NCBI GenBank assembly: GCA_964639895.1
Contig: CAZXEJ010000027.1
Coordinates: forward strand, 1-29,682
Length of the DNA stretch: 29,682 nt
DNA from: CAZXEJ01 sp964639895
GTDB lineage: Bacteria; Desulfobacterota_D; UBA1144; Nemesobacterales; JADFKM01
Direction: 5' to 3'
The notes below the pieces were generated by a model. The model saw only the letters and a program-made list of their open reading frames with translations. It had not been told where the DNA came from and did not search any database. Position 1 is the first letter of the stretch. Every line of letters begins with the position of its first letter. The position numbers and the translations under genes were made by a program. Positions 15,014-22,619 of the stretch are shown piece after piece.

Positions 15014-15362
15014 GCGTTTAACCTCCTTCTACTGAACGGTTGTTCGAATAAACTCTACAGGTCAAAGGTTAAGGAGGTATTAACGGTGGATTTCGCTGCG
15101 GTTAAGGGTAGGAGGTGGGAGGGTGGAAGCCGACGGACGGTCCCGCCGGCGAGGGGTCCCCGGCGTCGGAATTCGGGAAAGCAGGCCTGGACGTGCGCCC
15201 GGAGGGAGAGAGCCCCGCACCGGGTGTCTCAACATCAAGTGGAGCACCAGAGGGGTAGCACTACTAGGACGCCTGAGAGTGGGACGTAGGAGGGAAGGAC
15301 ACCCCCGCGGGCGGGCGGCCCCAGGGTATCCGCGGCACGGTCGGCAGTAGTCGGAGTGGGCG
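15014..15362. other. Porin leader and spacer; no gene seen
   Basis: Besides the inverted repeat at 15018-15083, this stretch holds GA-rich and GC-rich sequence with no convincing frame. Short plus-strand frames are Arg/Gly-rich and lack start signals. It separates the porin start from the 3' end of the DUF3568-like genes. Confidence 0.55.
15018..15083 (-). promoter_or_regulatory. Inverted repeat that could mask the porin ribosome binding site
   Basis: In the minus-strand RNA, UUAA-U-ACCUCCUU (15083-15071) is complementary to AAGGAGGUUAA (15028-15018), with one bulged base. The second arm contains the whole AAGGAGGT ribosome site of the porin. A smaller GAAC/GTTC hairpin sits between the arms. 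Masking requires the RNA to start upstream of 15083, and no clear promoter is seen there. Confidence 0.4.
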
Positions 15363-15761
15363 TCAGTAGCGCTCGCGCATCTTCGACAGTATGAGGCGCG
15401 AGACCTCTTCGTCGCCCAGAGTACCGACCCTTATGTTCACTTCCGTCACGTGGTCGCCCTTGCGCTCGAACTTTATTCTTATCTTCCTGTTGTCCACGCC
15501 CAGGGCGACAAGCTTGCCTTTGACGGCGTCGCGGTCCTCGCGGGTGATCACGAACCCCATGTCCTCGAGGGTCTGCTTCCCTGCACGCCACGCCGTATCG
15601 ATGTCGACGCTCTCGGTCGACTTCAATTCGCCCTTGATGTAGGCCACCGTCCCTGCTCCCACACCGGCTGCGGCGCCGCCCAGTATGAGGGCCCCGCACC
15701 CCTGGAGCAGGAGTCCACACACCGAAAGAACCACTATGTAGGCCGATGCCGTTCTTCTCAT
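15363..15761 (-). CDS. DUF3568-like lipoprotein (downstream paralogue)
   Basis: A 132-aa lipoprotein with hydrophobic signal and lipobox LLQGC (Cys about residue 22). A Gly/Ala-rich spacer leads to a domain beginning YIKGELKSTESVDIDTAWRAGKQTLEDMGF and ending TEVNIRVGTLGDEEVSRLILSKMRERY, the layout of DUF3568 proteins: an early YxxGxL, an alpha helix, and the VGxxGDxxxSxxIxxxI helix at the end. The role is unknown. A ribosome site AAGGAGC precedes the ATG. It lies 104 bases after its paralogue at 15866-16279, with the same orientation and identical ending pattern, so the pair arose by tandem duplication. Confidence 0.75.
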   Translation of the reverse strand: MRRTASAYIVVLSVCGLLLQGCGALILGGAAAGVGAGTVAYIKGELKSTESVDIDTAWRAGKQTLEDMGFVITREDRDAVKGKLVALGVDNRKIRIKFERKGDHVTEVNIRVGTLGDEEVSRLILSKMRERY

Positions 15762-15865
15762 ACCTTATGCTCCTTGCCTCTGGAGGTGAGCTTTCCGACC
15801 AAGGAACGCAACGAGCGGCCCCCCGAGAGTGGCAACCACCGCCCTTTCTTCAGCGCCGGACAGGC

Positions 15866-16279
15866 TCAATAACGTTTCCTCATCTCCTTGAGTATCAACC
15901 ACGATGTCGACTCGTCCCCGAACAGACCCACCCTTATGGCAACCTCGGTTATGCGGGGCGTCTCCCAATCCAACCTCACCGATATCTTCGTGTCATGCTT
16001 GTCGCGGGCCACGAGCCGGGCGGCGACCGCCGTCTTGTCATCCACCGTCTTCACGTAGCCGAGCGCCGACAGCGCCCCCTTGGCCGCAATATACGCCCTG
16101 TTGAGCGACACCCTCTCCCTGGACCTCAGGGTGCCCACTACGTAGCGAGGGGCGTTTATACCGGGCTTGCCGGTCAAGGCCGTAACCCCGCAGCCCGAGA
16201 CGAGCACGGCCAATACGAGACACGCCGCTGCAACAGCAATCCCGACAGAGGTGGTGTGGTCCGTGTGGCGGCGTTCCAT
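15866..16279 (-). CDS. DUF3568-like lipoprotein (upstream paralogue)
   Basis: A 137-aa lipoprotein; the N-terminus is longer and more polar, then a hydrophobic core with lipobox LVSGC (Cys about residue 30). The mature part parallels the neighbour at 15363-15761: YVVGTLRSRERVSLNRAYIAAKGALSALGY and TEVAIRVGLFGDESTSWLILKEMRKRY. Overall divergence is large, with conservation concentrated at the two ends, implying an old duplication. It has a good promoter and a weak ribosome site; the two genes may be cotranscribed. Confidence 0.75.
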   Translation of the reverse strand: MERRHTDHTTSVGIAVAAACLVLAVLVSGCGVTALTGKPGINAPRYVVGTLRSRERVSLNRAYIAAKGALSALGYVKTVDDKTAVAARLVARDKHDTKISVRLDWETPRITEVAIRVGLFGDESTSWLILKEMRKRY

Positions 16280-16313
16280 GGTGCGAGAGGCTCTCCCGGC
16301 GTAGGCAAGAGTG

Positions 16314-16342
16314 ATTTTACATCATGCGCCCTTTTTTTCCAA
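16314..16342 (-). promoter_or_regulatory. Promoter of the DUF3568-like pair
   Basis: On the minus strand TTGGAA (16342-16337), a 17-base spacer starting with an A-run, and TAAAAT (16319-16314) precede the ATG at 16279. The A-tract may act as an upstream bend. Confidence 0.6.
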
Positions 16343-16506
16343 GTAAGCGCTCCGCTCCCTGATGCGGCGTAGTACGATATGAGCCCCCCTCCTGAGGTAC
16401 GAACACGCACGGTGCCACCACACGCCGCCGCACGCGCAGCAGGCCCCCACTTCGCCCTCCCGCAACGGCCCCCCTGCTTCCCTCCTGCGGCATGAAGTGC
16501 GCACCT

Positions 16507-16536
16507 TTGACACCGGGGGCGGCCGTCGTGTACCAT
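16507..16536 (+). promoter_or_regulatory. Promoter of ispE
   Basis: A consensus TTGACA (16507-16512) and TACCAT (16531-16536) are spaced by 18 bases, giving a start of transcription about 40 bases before the ispE ATG. It is divergent from the DUF3568 promoter. Confidence 0.6.
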
Positions 16537-16580
16537 GTTTCCGACCCCCGCGGCACCCGCCTCTCCCTGTGCAGACGGAT

Positions 16581-17486
16581 ATGGGTATGGTAACGCTCCT
16601 TGCTCCCGCCAAGCTGAACCTCACTCTCTACGTGCTGGGCAGGAGAAGGGACGGCTATCACGAGATACGCTCGCTCATGGTGCCCGTCTCGCTGTTCGAC
16701 AAGGTAACGGTCGAGACCTCGTGCGCTGACTCGGAAGGAGGCGGCGAGCCCCGTGTGGAGCTGCGTGTTACGGGAGGCCTCGAGGGGTTGAAAAAGGAGG
16801 ACAATCTTGCATGGAAGGCCGCGCAGCTGTTCCTGGAGCGCTTCTCCATCGATCGGGACGTGAGGATAGAACTCGAGAAGGCCATCCCCACGGCAAGCGG
16901 CCTGGGCGGTGGCAGCGCCGATGCGGCCGCCGTACTGGTGGCTCTGGCTAGGCTGTGCGGCACCCCACCTGAAAACGAGCTCCGTGAGACGGCAGCCGCC
17001 CTGGGTTCCGACGTGCCGTTCTGTCTCCACTCGTGGCCCGCCGTCGTCGAAGGGAGGGGCGAAAACGTACACCTCGTCCGGCGGGCGCCGGAGTATCTCT
17101 TCGTACTCATCCGCCCGCGCTTCGAACTGCCCACGCGCGCCGTCTACGAGGCGTTCGACCGCATCCATCCAGAGGGCAGGGGCCCCGGAGTCGAGCCGCC
17201 CACGATCGAAGAGATGGCCGATGCCTACGCCCGCGGCGAGCTCGCGCTCCACAACGACCTCCTTGAGGCCGCTCTCTCGCTGCGCCCCGAGGTGGGCGGC
17301 ATAATAGAGATGGTGAGGGGACTGGGCGTGAAATCCGTCTCGCTGAGCGGAAGCGGCCCCACGGTGTTCGCCGCCTTCACCGACCGGCGCACCGCACTGG
17401 AGACCTACGACTATTTCCTCTCCTCCCCTCAATTGGACGTCTTCCTCGTCCACTCCATAGCGGGCTGGCACAGGCTGCAACCTTGA
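16581..17486 (+). CDS. ispE: 4-diphosphocytidyl-2-C-methyl-D-erythritol kinase
   Basis: A GHMP-family kinase of about 301 residues acting in the MEP pathway of isoprenoid precursor synthesis. It phosphorylates the 2-hydroxyl of CDP-methylerythritol. Motifs in order: LLAPAKLNLTLYVLGRRRDGYHEI with the substrate Lys, IPTASGLGGGSADAAAVL (the GHMP phosphate loop), LGSDVPFCL with the catalytic Asp, and SLSGSGPTVFA. Length is normal. The ATG at 16581 and one at 16587 are both possible; neither has a strong ribosome site, and the earlier in-frame start at 16497 would precede the promoter. In many bacteria ispE is followed by prs or tRNA genes, and here tRNA-Gln follows after 40 bases. Confidence 0.94.
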   Translation: MGMVTLLAPAKLNLTLYVLGRRRDGYHEIRSLMVPVSLFDKVTVETSCADSEGGGEPRVELRVTGGLEGLKKEDNLAWKAAQLFLERFSIDRDVRIELEKAIPTASGLGGGSADAAAVLVALARLCGTPPENELRETAAALGSDVPFCLHSWPAVVEGRGENVHLVRRAPEYLFVLIRPRFELPTRAVYEAFDRIHPEGRGPGVEPPTIEEMADAYARGELALHNDLLEAALSLRPEVGGIIEMVRGLGVKSVSLSGSGPTVFAAFTDRRTALETYDYFLSSPQLDVFLVHSIAGWHRLQP

Positions 17487-17526
17487 ACGCAGGCGGGGCG
17501 GTTGGTATGATTTAGACACCGGCCGC

Positions 17527-17600
17527 TGGGGCGTCGTCTAACGGCAGGACACAGGCCTTTGGAGCCTGGTATGGTGGTTCGAATCCACCCGCCCCAGCCA
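17527..17600 (+). tRNA. tRNA-Gln (anticodon TTG), CCA encoded
   Basis: A 74-base cloverleaf: acceptor stem TGGGGCG pairs with CGCCCCA, the anticodon stem is CAGGC/GCCTG around loop CTTTGGA (anticodon TTG), and the T arm is GGTGG-TTCGAAT-CCACC. The discriminator is G, and CCA is encoded. The U1:A72 acceptor pair and the TTG anticodon both identify glutamine. The gene is 40 bases after ispE. Confidence 0.95.
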
Positions 17601-18453
17601 AACCGACCCCTCAATTTATCACCCCGCAAGGCAGGCGCAGCGGTCGCCTCACCGAGCCCCACGGCCCAAGCCCATCCACAGGTGGCACCGTGACGTCGCC
17701 GCCCTTACCGCCCTCGGCGCGGTCCCCTACCCCACGGGACAGACGGCCGCCCTACTATCGGTGACTTCGTTCAGCTAAGTACGCCCCCTCGCAGCCGGAA
17801 GTATGCGGGGGGGGCGTGGCGCACATGGGCCGTGCACCCCCATCCTCCACTTCTTTATGTTCCTCCATTGTAGAAGGGGGGCGCGAGCCGCTGATCATGC
17901 ACCACCGCCACACTCTTCCGTCCTCTGTTCAAAGAGCTGTCTAAAGAAACGTTAGAGAGGCCGAGCAATCATTCTCGGCGGACAAGGGAGGTGCCCCTTT
18001 ACGCAGGCGCACACGGCATGAAGGACCGTTACATAGGGGGCAAGGCAACGTCACCTGCTGGCCGGCCACATCGAGACTGCATAGCCCGACGCACCGGAGG
18101 GCAGGCCGAATCCTCGGACGAAGCGCATCTTGAGCCCCCCGATACAACGAGGTCTTGTTCGCAAGAGCGATATGCCCGAGGCGGCCACCGCGGTGGAGTC
18201 CGTCACCGGGAGGCGGCGCATAATCCAGCGGCCGGATGTGGACGCAGCCCTCGACGGACCATCACCTCCTCTTGTGAGTAGCGGCAGTGCACCTTGACCC
18301 ATTCCTCGCAGGCATGGGTATCCCCCCTGACGGCGCGGCCGCTTCTGGGCACGTGCTTGTGGGGCGGCGCAGCGCAGACGGCCCGACTACCATCGGCCCA
18401 CGGCGGGCCACATCGGCCGCCTTGCCGCATCCCGCAATGCACCGATAAACCCC
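17601..18453. other. Long gene-free spacer after tRNA-Gln
   Basis: This 853-base gap between the tRNA and the cupin gene has no frame with recognisable protein features. Candidates such as 17991-18281 (+) and 18051-18302 (-) overlap each other and are low in hydrophobic residues. It contains an imperfect strong hairpin at 17781-17817 and a smaller GCCGAG/CTCGGC hairpin near 17962-17981. Base composition resembles other spacers. It may be decayed DNA or house an unrecognised RNA. I looked for SRP RNA and 6S RNA landmarks and found none. Confidence 0.5.
17781..17817. repeat. Strong GC hairpin in the post-tRNA spacer
   Basis: ACGCCCCCTCGC can pair with GCGGGGGGGGCGT around a 12-base AT-containing loop, with one extra G. 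No U-tract follows on either strand. Confidence 0.4.
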
Positions 18454-18777
18454 CTAGTCGCCCGAACCCCTGAACAAAACCAGAAGCAGAAGGAGTTTCG
18501 TCTCCGCCCTTATCGCATGAGGAGTGCCGGGGGGCATGTAAATCCATGTACCGCTTGCACATTCTTTCGTCTCGCCGTCCAACGTCACCCGGCACCTTCC
18601 GTCCACGACGACGAGCGAAGCGGCCATCTTCGAAGTATGTTCGCTCAGCTCTTGGCCTTCGTCGAAACCGAACAGGACGGTCTTCTGCTGTGGGGAGTCG
18701 CAGAGCGTACGGCTCACAATGGAGTCCTCGGGTATCTCATCCATCAGCTCATGCATCGACACAACAATCGACTTCAT
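18454..18777 (-). CDS. Single-domain cupin protein
   Basis: A 107-aa cytosolic protein made of one cupin barrel. Motif 1 is degenerate: FGFDEGQELSEHTSKMAASLVVVDGRC replaces G(X)5HXH(X)4E(X)6G, with His in SEH but no second His or Glu at the usual place. Motif 2 is WIYMPPGTPHAIRA, with the Pro-Gly and His kept. The metal site is therefore partial. Small cupins of this kind are often paired with redox or stress functions, but function is unknown. The ATG at 18777 has GGAGGTGG at ideal distance; the GTG at 18786 overlaps that site and is rejected. It is divergent from tetR, 273 bases away, so it may answer to the same regulator, although no second operator copy is seen near it. Confidence 0.8.
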   Translation of the reverse strand: MKSIVVSMHELMDEIPEDSIVSRTLCDSPQQKTVLFGFDEGQELSEHTSKMAASLVVVDGRCRVTLDGETKECASGTWIYMPPGTPHAIRAETKLLLLLVLFRGSGD

Positions 18778-18989
18778 ATCTTCCACCTCCGAATCCCTTT
18801 CTCATACAAATCGAGGGCGCCCACACGCTGCGAGGCGTCCGCCTAAAGCCCTCCTACAGTCTACGTACCCGCCGCCGATGCCGTCAAGCGCCACTCAACC
18901 ACGCCTGCCCCGTAACGCCCGGCCGGCCAAGACGGGCGAGGAGTTGAACGGTGGGAGCAACGGATTTTTGCGGATGCGAAGAAATCCTA

Positions 18990-19017
18990 TTGACAACCCT
19001 TGGGCCGCATGTATATT
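18990..19017 (+). promoter_or_regulatory. Strong promoter of the tetR-nos operon
   Basis: A consensus TTGACA (18990-18995), a 16-base spacer and TATATT (19012-19017), embedded in unusually AT-rich DNA. The palindrome at 19022-19037 covers the predicted transcription start. Confidence 0.75.
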
Positions 19018-19021
19018 AGAA

Positions 19022-19037
19022 GTGAGTACTTACTCAC
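19022..19037 (+). promoter_or_regulatory. Palindromic operator, probable TetR-family binding site
   Basis: GTGAGTA-CT-TACTCAC is a perfect inverted repeat of 7-bp half-sites around two bases. It starts five bases after the -10 box and ends 13 bases before the tetR ATG, the classic place for an autorepressor to block transcription. I found no other complete copy in the window. Confidence 0.7.
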
Positions 19038-19050
19038 GTGGCCGTAACCG

Positions 19051-19659
19051 ATGCGACCCCATAGAAGGAACGCCAAAGAGAGGATCTTGAAGGTGGCCCT
19101 GAGGTTGTTCGTCGACAAGGGAATCCGTGGTACCACGACCAGAACGATCGCCGAGAGGGCCGGCATCAGCGAAGCCACCATCTACAGGCACTTCACCAAC
19201 AAGGACGACCTGGCCAAAAGCCTGTTTATGTTCGCCGCCCACAGGCTGAGGGAGGAACTGATCGCCGCGGCCACACGGAGTACCGATCCACGTGAAAAGA
19301 TCATCCGCATCGCCGAAGCTATGTTCCGCTTCCACGACGAACACCCGCTTCACTACACCTACATAATATCTAACCACCCTCGCGACTTCGGCAAGCTGCC
19401 CAGGGAGTTTCCCAAGCCCAAGGACGTCTTCGTCGACATAATACGGGAAGGTATGGCCGAGGGCACCTTCGAAGCGGGCGACCCCGCGCTTGCCGCAAGC
19501 TGGGTGATAGGGATGATACAGAAGGCCATTTTCTTCGCCGAGAACAACCTGCTCGACACGCCGCCCGACGAAGTGGTTGCGGAGACGAAGAGCGCGATCC
19601 TGAGAGCGTTGAGCGCACGCGAGACAGAAAGCCCAAAGGAGGAACACGCGAGATGCTGA
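19051..19659 (+). CDS. TetR/AcrR-family regulator, first gene of the nos operon
   Basis: A 202-aa regulator. The N-terminal 55 residues are a TetR domain: RILKVALRLFVDKGIRGTTTRTIAERAGISEATIYRHFTNKDDLAKSLF. The rest is the all-helical ligand and dimer domain with no recognisable ligand signature. The ATG at 19051 has a poor ribosome site, consistent with low production. The gene overlaps the cytochrome gene by seven bases, so it is cotranscribed with the nos genes. The operator directly upstream suggests it represses its own operon. Known nos regulators are FNR/CRP-type proteins and NosR, so a TetR protein as the leading gene is unusual. The inducer is unknown. Confidence 0.9.
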   Translation: MRPHRRNAKERILKVALRLFVDKGIRGTTTRTIAERAGISEATIYRHFTNKDDLAKSLFMFAAHRLREELIAAATRSTDPREKIIRIAEAMFRFHDEHPLHYTYIISNHPRDFGKLPREFPKPKDVFVDIIREGMAEGTFEAGDPALAASWVIGMIQKAIFFAENNLLDTPPDEVVAETKSAILRALSARETESPKEEHARC

Positions 19660-20039
19660 AGGCAGCCCAGCTAGTCGTACTTGCGGCAGCGGCCCTGGCT
19701 GTGGCCGCGGGAGCCATGCCTACCACCGGCTACGCCAACGGAGACGACCACGTCGCCGAAGGCAAGGAGATCTTCCAGGCCAAGGGGTGTGGGGCGTGCC
19801 ACACCATTGGAGGCGGCAGGTTGGTTGGACCCGATCTCAAGGGGGTAACCAAGCGGCGGTCGCGGGAGTGGCTCGAGAAGTGGATAGTGAGCCCGGACAC
19901 CATGCTGTACAGCGACCCCATAGCCAAGAAGCTGCTCGAGCAGTATATGGTACCGATGCCCAACCAGGGGGTAACAAAGGAAGAGGTCAAGAAGTTGATC
20001 GAGTACCTGGAGCACGAGGATAAGAAGGGAGGAGGATGA
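19653..20039 (+). CDS. Periplasmic c-type cytochrome, probable electron donor to NosZ
   Basis: A 128-aa monohaem class I cytochrome. It has a Sec signal peptide (hydrophobic residues 6-21, cleavage near 28), then EGKEIFQAKGCGACHTIGGGRLVGPDL with the CxxCH haem motif at residues 46-50. YMVPMPNQG carries the likely axial Met (about residue 102), and a C-terminal helix (VKKLIEYLEHE) completes the fold. Start: ATG overlapping the tetR stop, with AAAGGAGG ten bases upstream. Clade II nos clusters commonly carry c-type cytochromes thought to pass electrons from the quinol pool to NosZ; the position directly before nosZ supports that role. Confidence 0.9.
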   Translation: MLKAAQLVVLAAAALAVAAGAMPTTGYANGDDHVAEGKEIFQAKGCGACHTIGGGRLVGPDLKGVTKRRSREWLEKWIVSPDTMLYSDPIAKKLLEQYMVPMPNQGVTKEEVKKLIEYLEHEDKKGGG

Positions 20040-20098
20040 TGACTGAACTCCTCCCTACGACACCACCAAAAGACCATATCACGGGGAGGTGAAGCGTG

Positions 20099-22099
20099 AT
20101 GAAGAGATGGAAGAAGCTGGGTGTCGGCCTCCTGACGGTGGCCGCCGCAGCCATGATCTTCTACTTCCTCGACACCGCCGACACGCTCAGCAAACAAAGG
20201 GGCGTGCCCAAGGGTGTCGAGCAGATCGCCAAGGAGCGTGGCCTCTCGCCCGAGGACGTGGAGGCCGCTCTCAAGACCTACGTGCCGACCGGCAAGTACG
20301 ACGACTACGTAATGTTCGCCTCCGGAGGCCATTCGGGTCAGGTACTCGTCATAGGCATTCCATCGATGCGGCTCTTGAGGGTGTTGAGCGTGTTCACCCC
20401 CGAGCCTTGGCAGGGATGGGGACAGGGGTCCGAAGAATCGGCCAACGTGCTGAGAGCGGGCGACATGCCCAATGGCGAGAAGCTCTCATGGGGCGACACG
20501 CACCATCCCGCACTCAGCGAGACCAACGGTGACTACGACGGCGAGTTCCTGTTCATAAACGACAAGGCGAATGCACGCATAGCCGTCATCGACCTGCGCG
20601 ATTTCGAGACGAAGCAGATAGTGAAGACGCCGAACCTGATATCGGATCACGGTTCCACGTTCGTAACCCCCAACACCGAGTACGTGATCGAGGGATCTCA
20701 GTACGCGGCCCCTCTGCCGTACGACAAGTACGTCCCACTCGACAAGTACAAAGAGGCCTACCGCGGGCTGATAGCCTTCCACAAGTTCGACCGCAAGAAG
20801 GGACGCATCGACGAAGCGCGCTCGTTCGAGATAGAGCTGCCCCCTTATTGGCAGGACCTGTGTGACGCCGGCAAGAAGGTGAGCTACGGGTGGGTGTTCT
20901 GCGGCTCGTTCAACACCGAGATGGCCACGGGCGGCATACACGAAGGCAAACCGCCCATCGAAGCCGGCGCCTCGCAGAAGGACATGGACTACCTGCACGT
21001 GATCAACTGGAAGAAGGCCGAGCAGGTGGTCAAGGCCGGCAAATACAAGATGATAGGCGGCGCCAAGGTGATACCGCTCGAGACCGCCGTCAAGGAAGGG
21101 ATCCTCTACTTCATCCCCGAGCCCAAGAGCCCCCACGGCGCCGACGTCGCCCCGGGAGGCGACTACATAGTGGTGTCCGGTAAGCTCGACACCCATGTGA
21201 CGGTGTTCTCGTTCGCCAAGATAATGGAAGCCATAAAGAACAAGGACTTCCAGGGCAGGGACCCCTACGGGGTGCCCATACTCAACTTCGACACCGTAAA
21301 GGCCGCCCAGGTCCAGATAGGGCTTGGCCCGCTGCACACGCAGTTCGACGACAAGGGCAACGCCTACACCAGCGTCTTTATCGAGAGCACCGTTGCCCGC
21401 TGGACGCTCGGGCCCCCGTACAACCCGCCCGAGAAGGCGTGGAAGCTGGTCGAGAAGATACCGATCCACTACAACGTCGGACACCTAGCCTGCGCCGAGG
21501 GTGACACCGTCTCGCCCGACGGCCGCTACTGCGTGTCTCTGAACAAGTGGTCGATCGACCGCTTCACACCCACGGGGCCGCTACACCCGCAGAACTTCCA
21601 GCTCCTGGACGTATCGGGACGGAAGATGCAGCTCCTCTACGACAGCCCCATCGGAATCGGCGAACCCCACTACGCCCAGATAATAAAGGCCGACAAGCTC
21701 CATCCGTGGCTCGTATATCCCGCGGTCGGCTTCGACCCGGGCAAGATGGCCAAGGATCCCCAGGCGGCCATGCCCGGCAAGGAGCGCGTCGTCAGAAAGG
21801 GCAACACCGTGGAGGTATGGATGACGGCCATAAGGAGCCACTTCAACCCTGAACACATAAGGGTGAAGCAGGGCGACAACGTGGTGCTCCACATCACCAA
21901 CATCGAGCGCGCCCGCGACGCCACACACGGCTTTGCGATCGACGGCTACAACATCAACCTCAGTCTCGAGCCGGGCGAGAGCAACACGGTGAGATTCGTC
22001 GCCGACAAGGCGGGCGTATATCCGTACTATTGTACGGAGTTCTGTTCCGCACTCCACCTGGAGATGGCAGGTTACCTGCTGGTGGAGCCCAAGAAGTAG
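20099..22099 (+). CDS. nosZ: Nitrous-oxide reductase, clade II (Sec-dependent)
   Basis: A 666-aa periplasmic copper enzyme reducing N2O to N2. The N-terminus (MKRWKKLGVGLLTVAAAAMIFYFL) is a Sec-type signal or anchor without the twin-arginine motif of clade I. The seven His ligands of the CuZ cluster are all present: H135 and H136 (WGDTHHP), H184 (DHGSTF), H346 (SPHGAD), H366 (DTHVTVF), H413 (GPLHTQF) and H462 (NVGH). The C-terminal cupredoxin domain has the CuA ligands H610 (DATHGF), C645, C649, H653 and M656 in YCTEFCSALHLEM, where Glu replaces the Trp seen in clade I. ATG 20099 sits eight bases after GGGGAGGT; a GTG directly before it is less likely. A stem-loop follows the stop codon. Confidence 0.97.
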   Translation: MKRWKKLGVGLLTVAAAAMIFYFLDTADTLSKQRGVPKGVEQIAKERGLSPEDVEAALKTYVPTGKYDDYVMFASGGHSGQVLVIGIPSMRLLRVLSVFTPEPWQGWGQGSEESANVLRAGDMPNGEKLSWGDTHHPALSETNGDYDGEFLFINDKANARIAVIDLRDFETKQIVKTPNLISDHGSTFVTPNTEYVIEGSQYAAPLPYDKYVPLDKYKEAYRGLIAFHKFDRKKGRIDEARSFEIELPPYWQDLCDAGKKVSYGWVFCGSFNTEMATGGIHEGKPPIEAGASQKDMDYLHVINWKKAEQVVKAGKYKMIGGAKVIPLETAVKEGILYFIPEPKSPHGADVAPGGDYIVVSGKLDTHVTVFSFAKIMEAIKNKDFQGRDPYGVPILNFDTVKAAQVQIGLGPLHTQFDDKGNAYTSVFIESTVARWTLGPPYNPPEKAWKLVEKIPIHYNVGHLACAEGDTVSPDGRYCVSLNKWSIDRFTPTGPLHPQNFQLLDVSGRKMQLLYDSPIGIGEPHYAQIIKADKLHPWLVYPAVGFDPGKMAKDPQAAMPGKERVVRKGNTVEVWMTAIRSHFNPEHIRVKQGDNVVLHITNIERARDATHGFAIDGYNINLSLEPGESNTVRFVADKAGVYPYYCTEFCSALHLEMAGYLLVEPKK

Positions 22100-22113
22100 G
22101 CTGAGACACCTCC

Positions 22114-22175
22114 GCATGCCGCCTCGCGTATGGCGCGGGCGACCGGTGCCCCCGGGTACGACAGAGGCGGCATGC
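22114..22175 (+). terminator. Intercistronic stem-loop after nosZ (attenuator or mRNA-stability element)
   Basis: GCATGCCGCCTC (22114-22125) and its exact complement GAGGCGGCATGC (22164-22175) enclose 38 bases that can fold further (GC-rich). Only TCCTT follows, so full termination is unlikely; read-through to the next nos genes is expected. Confidence 0.5.
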
Positions 22176-22207
22176 TCCTTAAAACCCCGCATAGGAGGTA
22201 GATGACG

Positions 22208-22585
22208 ATGAAGAGAATCAGCACGCTGGCCGTGGCCTTGATTGCGACCGTCCTGATGGCCGCACCCGTACTGGCGGGCGGCGACGCCTTCAAGCAGAGC
22301 GCCCTCTCATGGAAGAAGCAGGCCACCGACACACGTGCCGCCGTGGTGGGGGTGGCCGAAGAGATCGAGAAGATAGGCTACAAGGGCAACCGCGACGTCG
22401 AGGACCTGATGCGGGACGCAAAGGAACAGCTCGGCAAGGGGGACGCCTCGTTCAAGAACGGAGAGAAGGCCATGAAAGCGGGCGACTACGAGAAGGCAGC
22501 GGCCGAGTACAACATGGCCTGGCAGTACTATGTCAAGGCGGCAACGGCCGGACTCAACGCCAAGCGCATCCTGACAGGACAGTAA
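22208..22585 (+). CDS. Small secreted helical protein in the nos operon, unknown function
   Basis: A 125-aa protein with a clear Sec signal peptide (MKRISTLAVALIATVLMAAPVLAGG, cleavage after VLA). The mature part of about 100 residues is charged and helical: DAFKQSALSWKKQATDTRAAV, VEDLMRDAKEQLGKGD, GEKAMKAGDYEKAAAEYNMAWQYYVKA. The last part resembles a TPR-like helix pair (AG-Y-AAA-Y--A--Y). No Cys, no His cluster and no metal motif is visible. ATG at 22208 is chosen because AGGAGGT is eight bases upstream; the ATG at 22202 is too close. I cannot name a family. Its position between nosZ and nosB suggests a periplasmic accessory or scaffold for NosZ. Confidence 0.8.
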   Translation: MKRISTLAVALIATVLMAAPVLAGGDAFKQSALSWKKQATDTRAAVVGVAEEIEKIGYKGNRDVEDLMRDAKEQLGKGDASFKNGEKAMKAGDYEKAAAEYNMAWQYYVKAATAGLNAKRILTGQ

Positions 22586-22619
22586 CCGCCGGACCCGACC
22601 CGGCAGGGAGAGAGATCAG

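Noticed and set aside
16317..17519. 400-aa minus-strand frame
   Set aside because: Antisense to ispE and running through both promoters; no motifs.
17429..17662. 77-aa minus-strand frame with GWGGWIRTTIPGSKG
   Set aside because: It is the antisense translation of the tRNA-Gln gene, a well-known spurious annotation.
20486..21484. 332-aa minus-strand frame
   Set aside because: Antisense to nosZ, whose copper ligands are all present.
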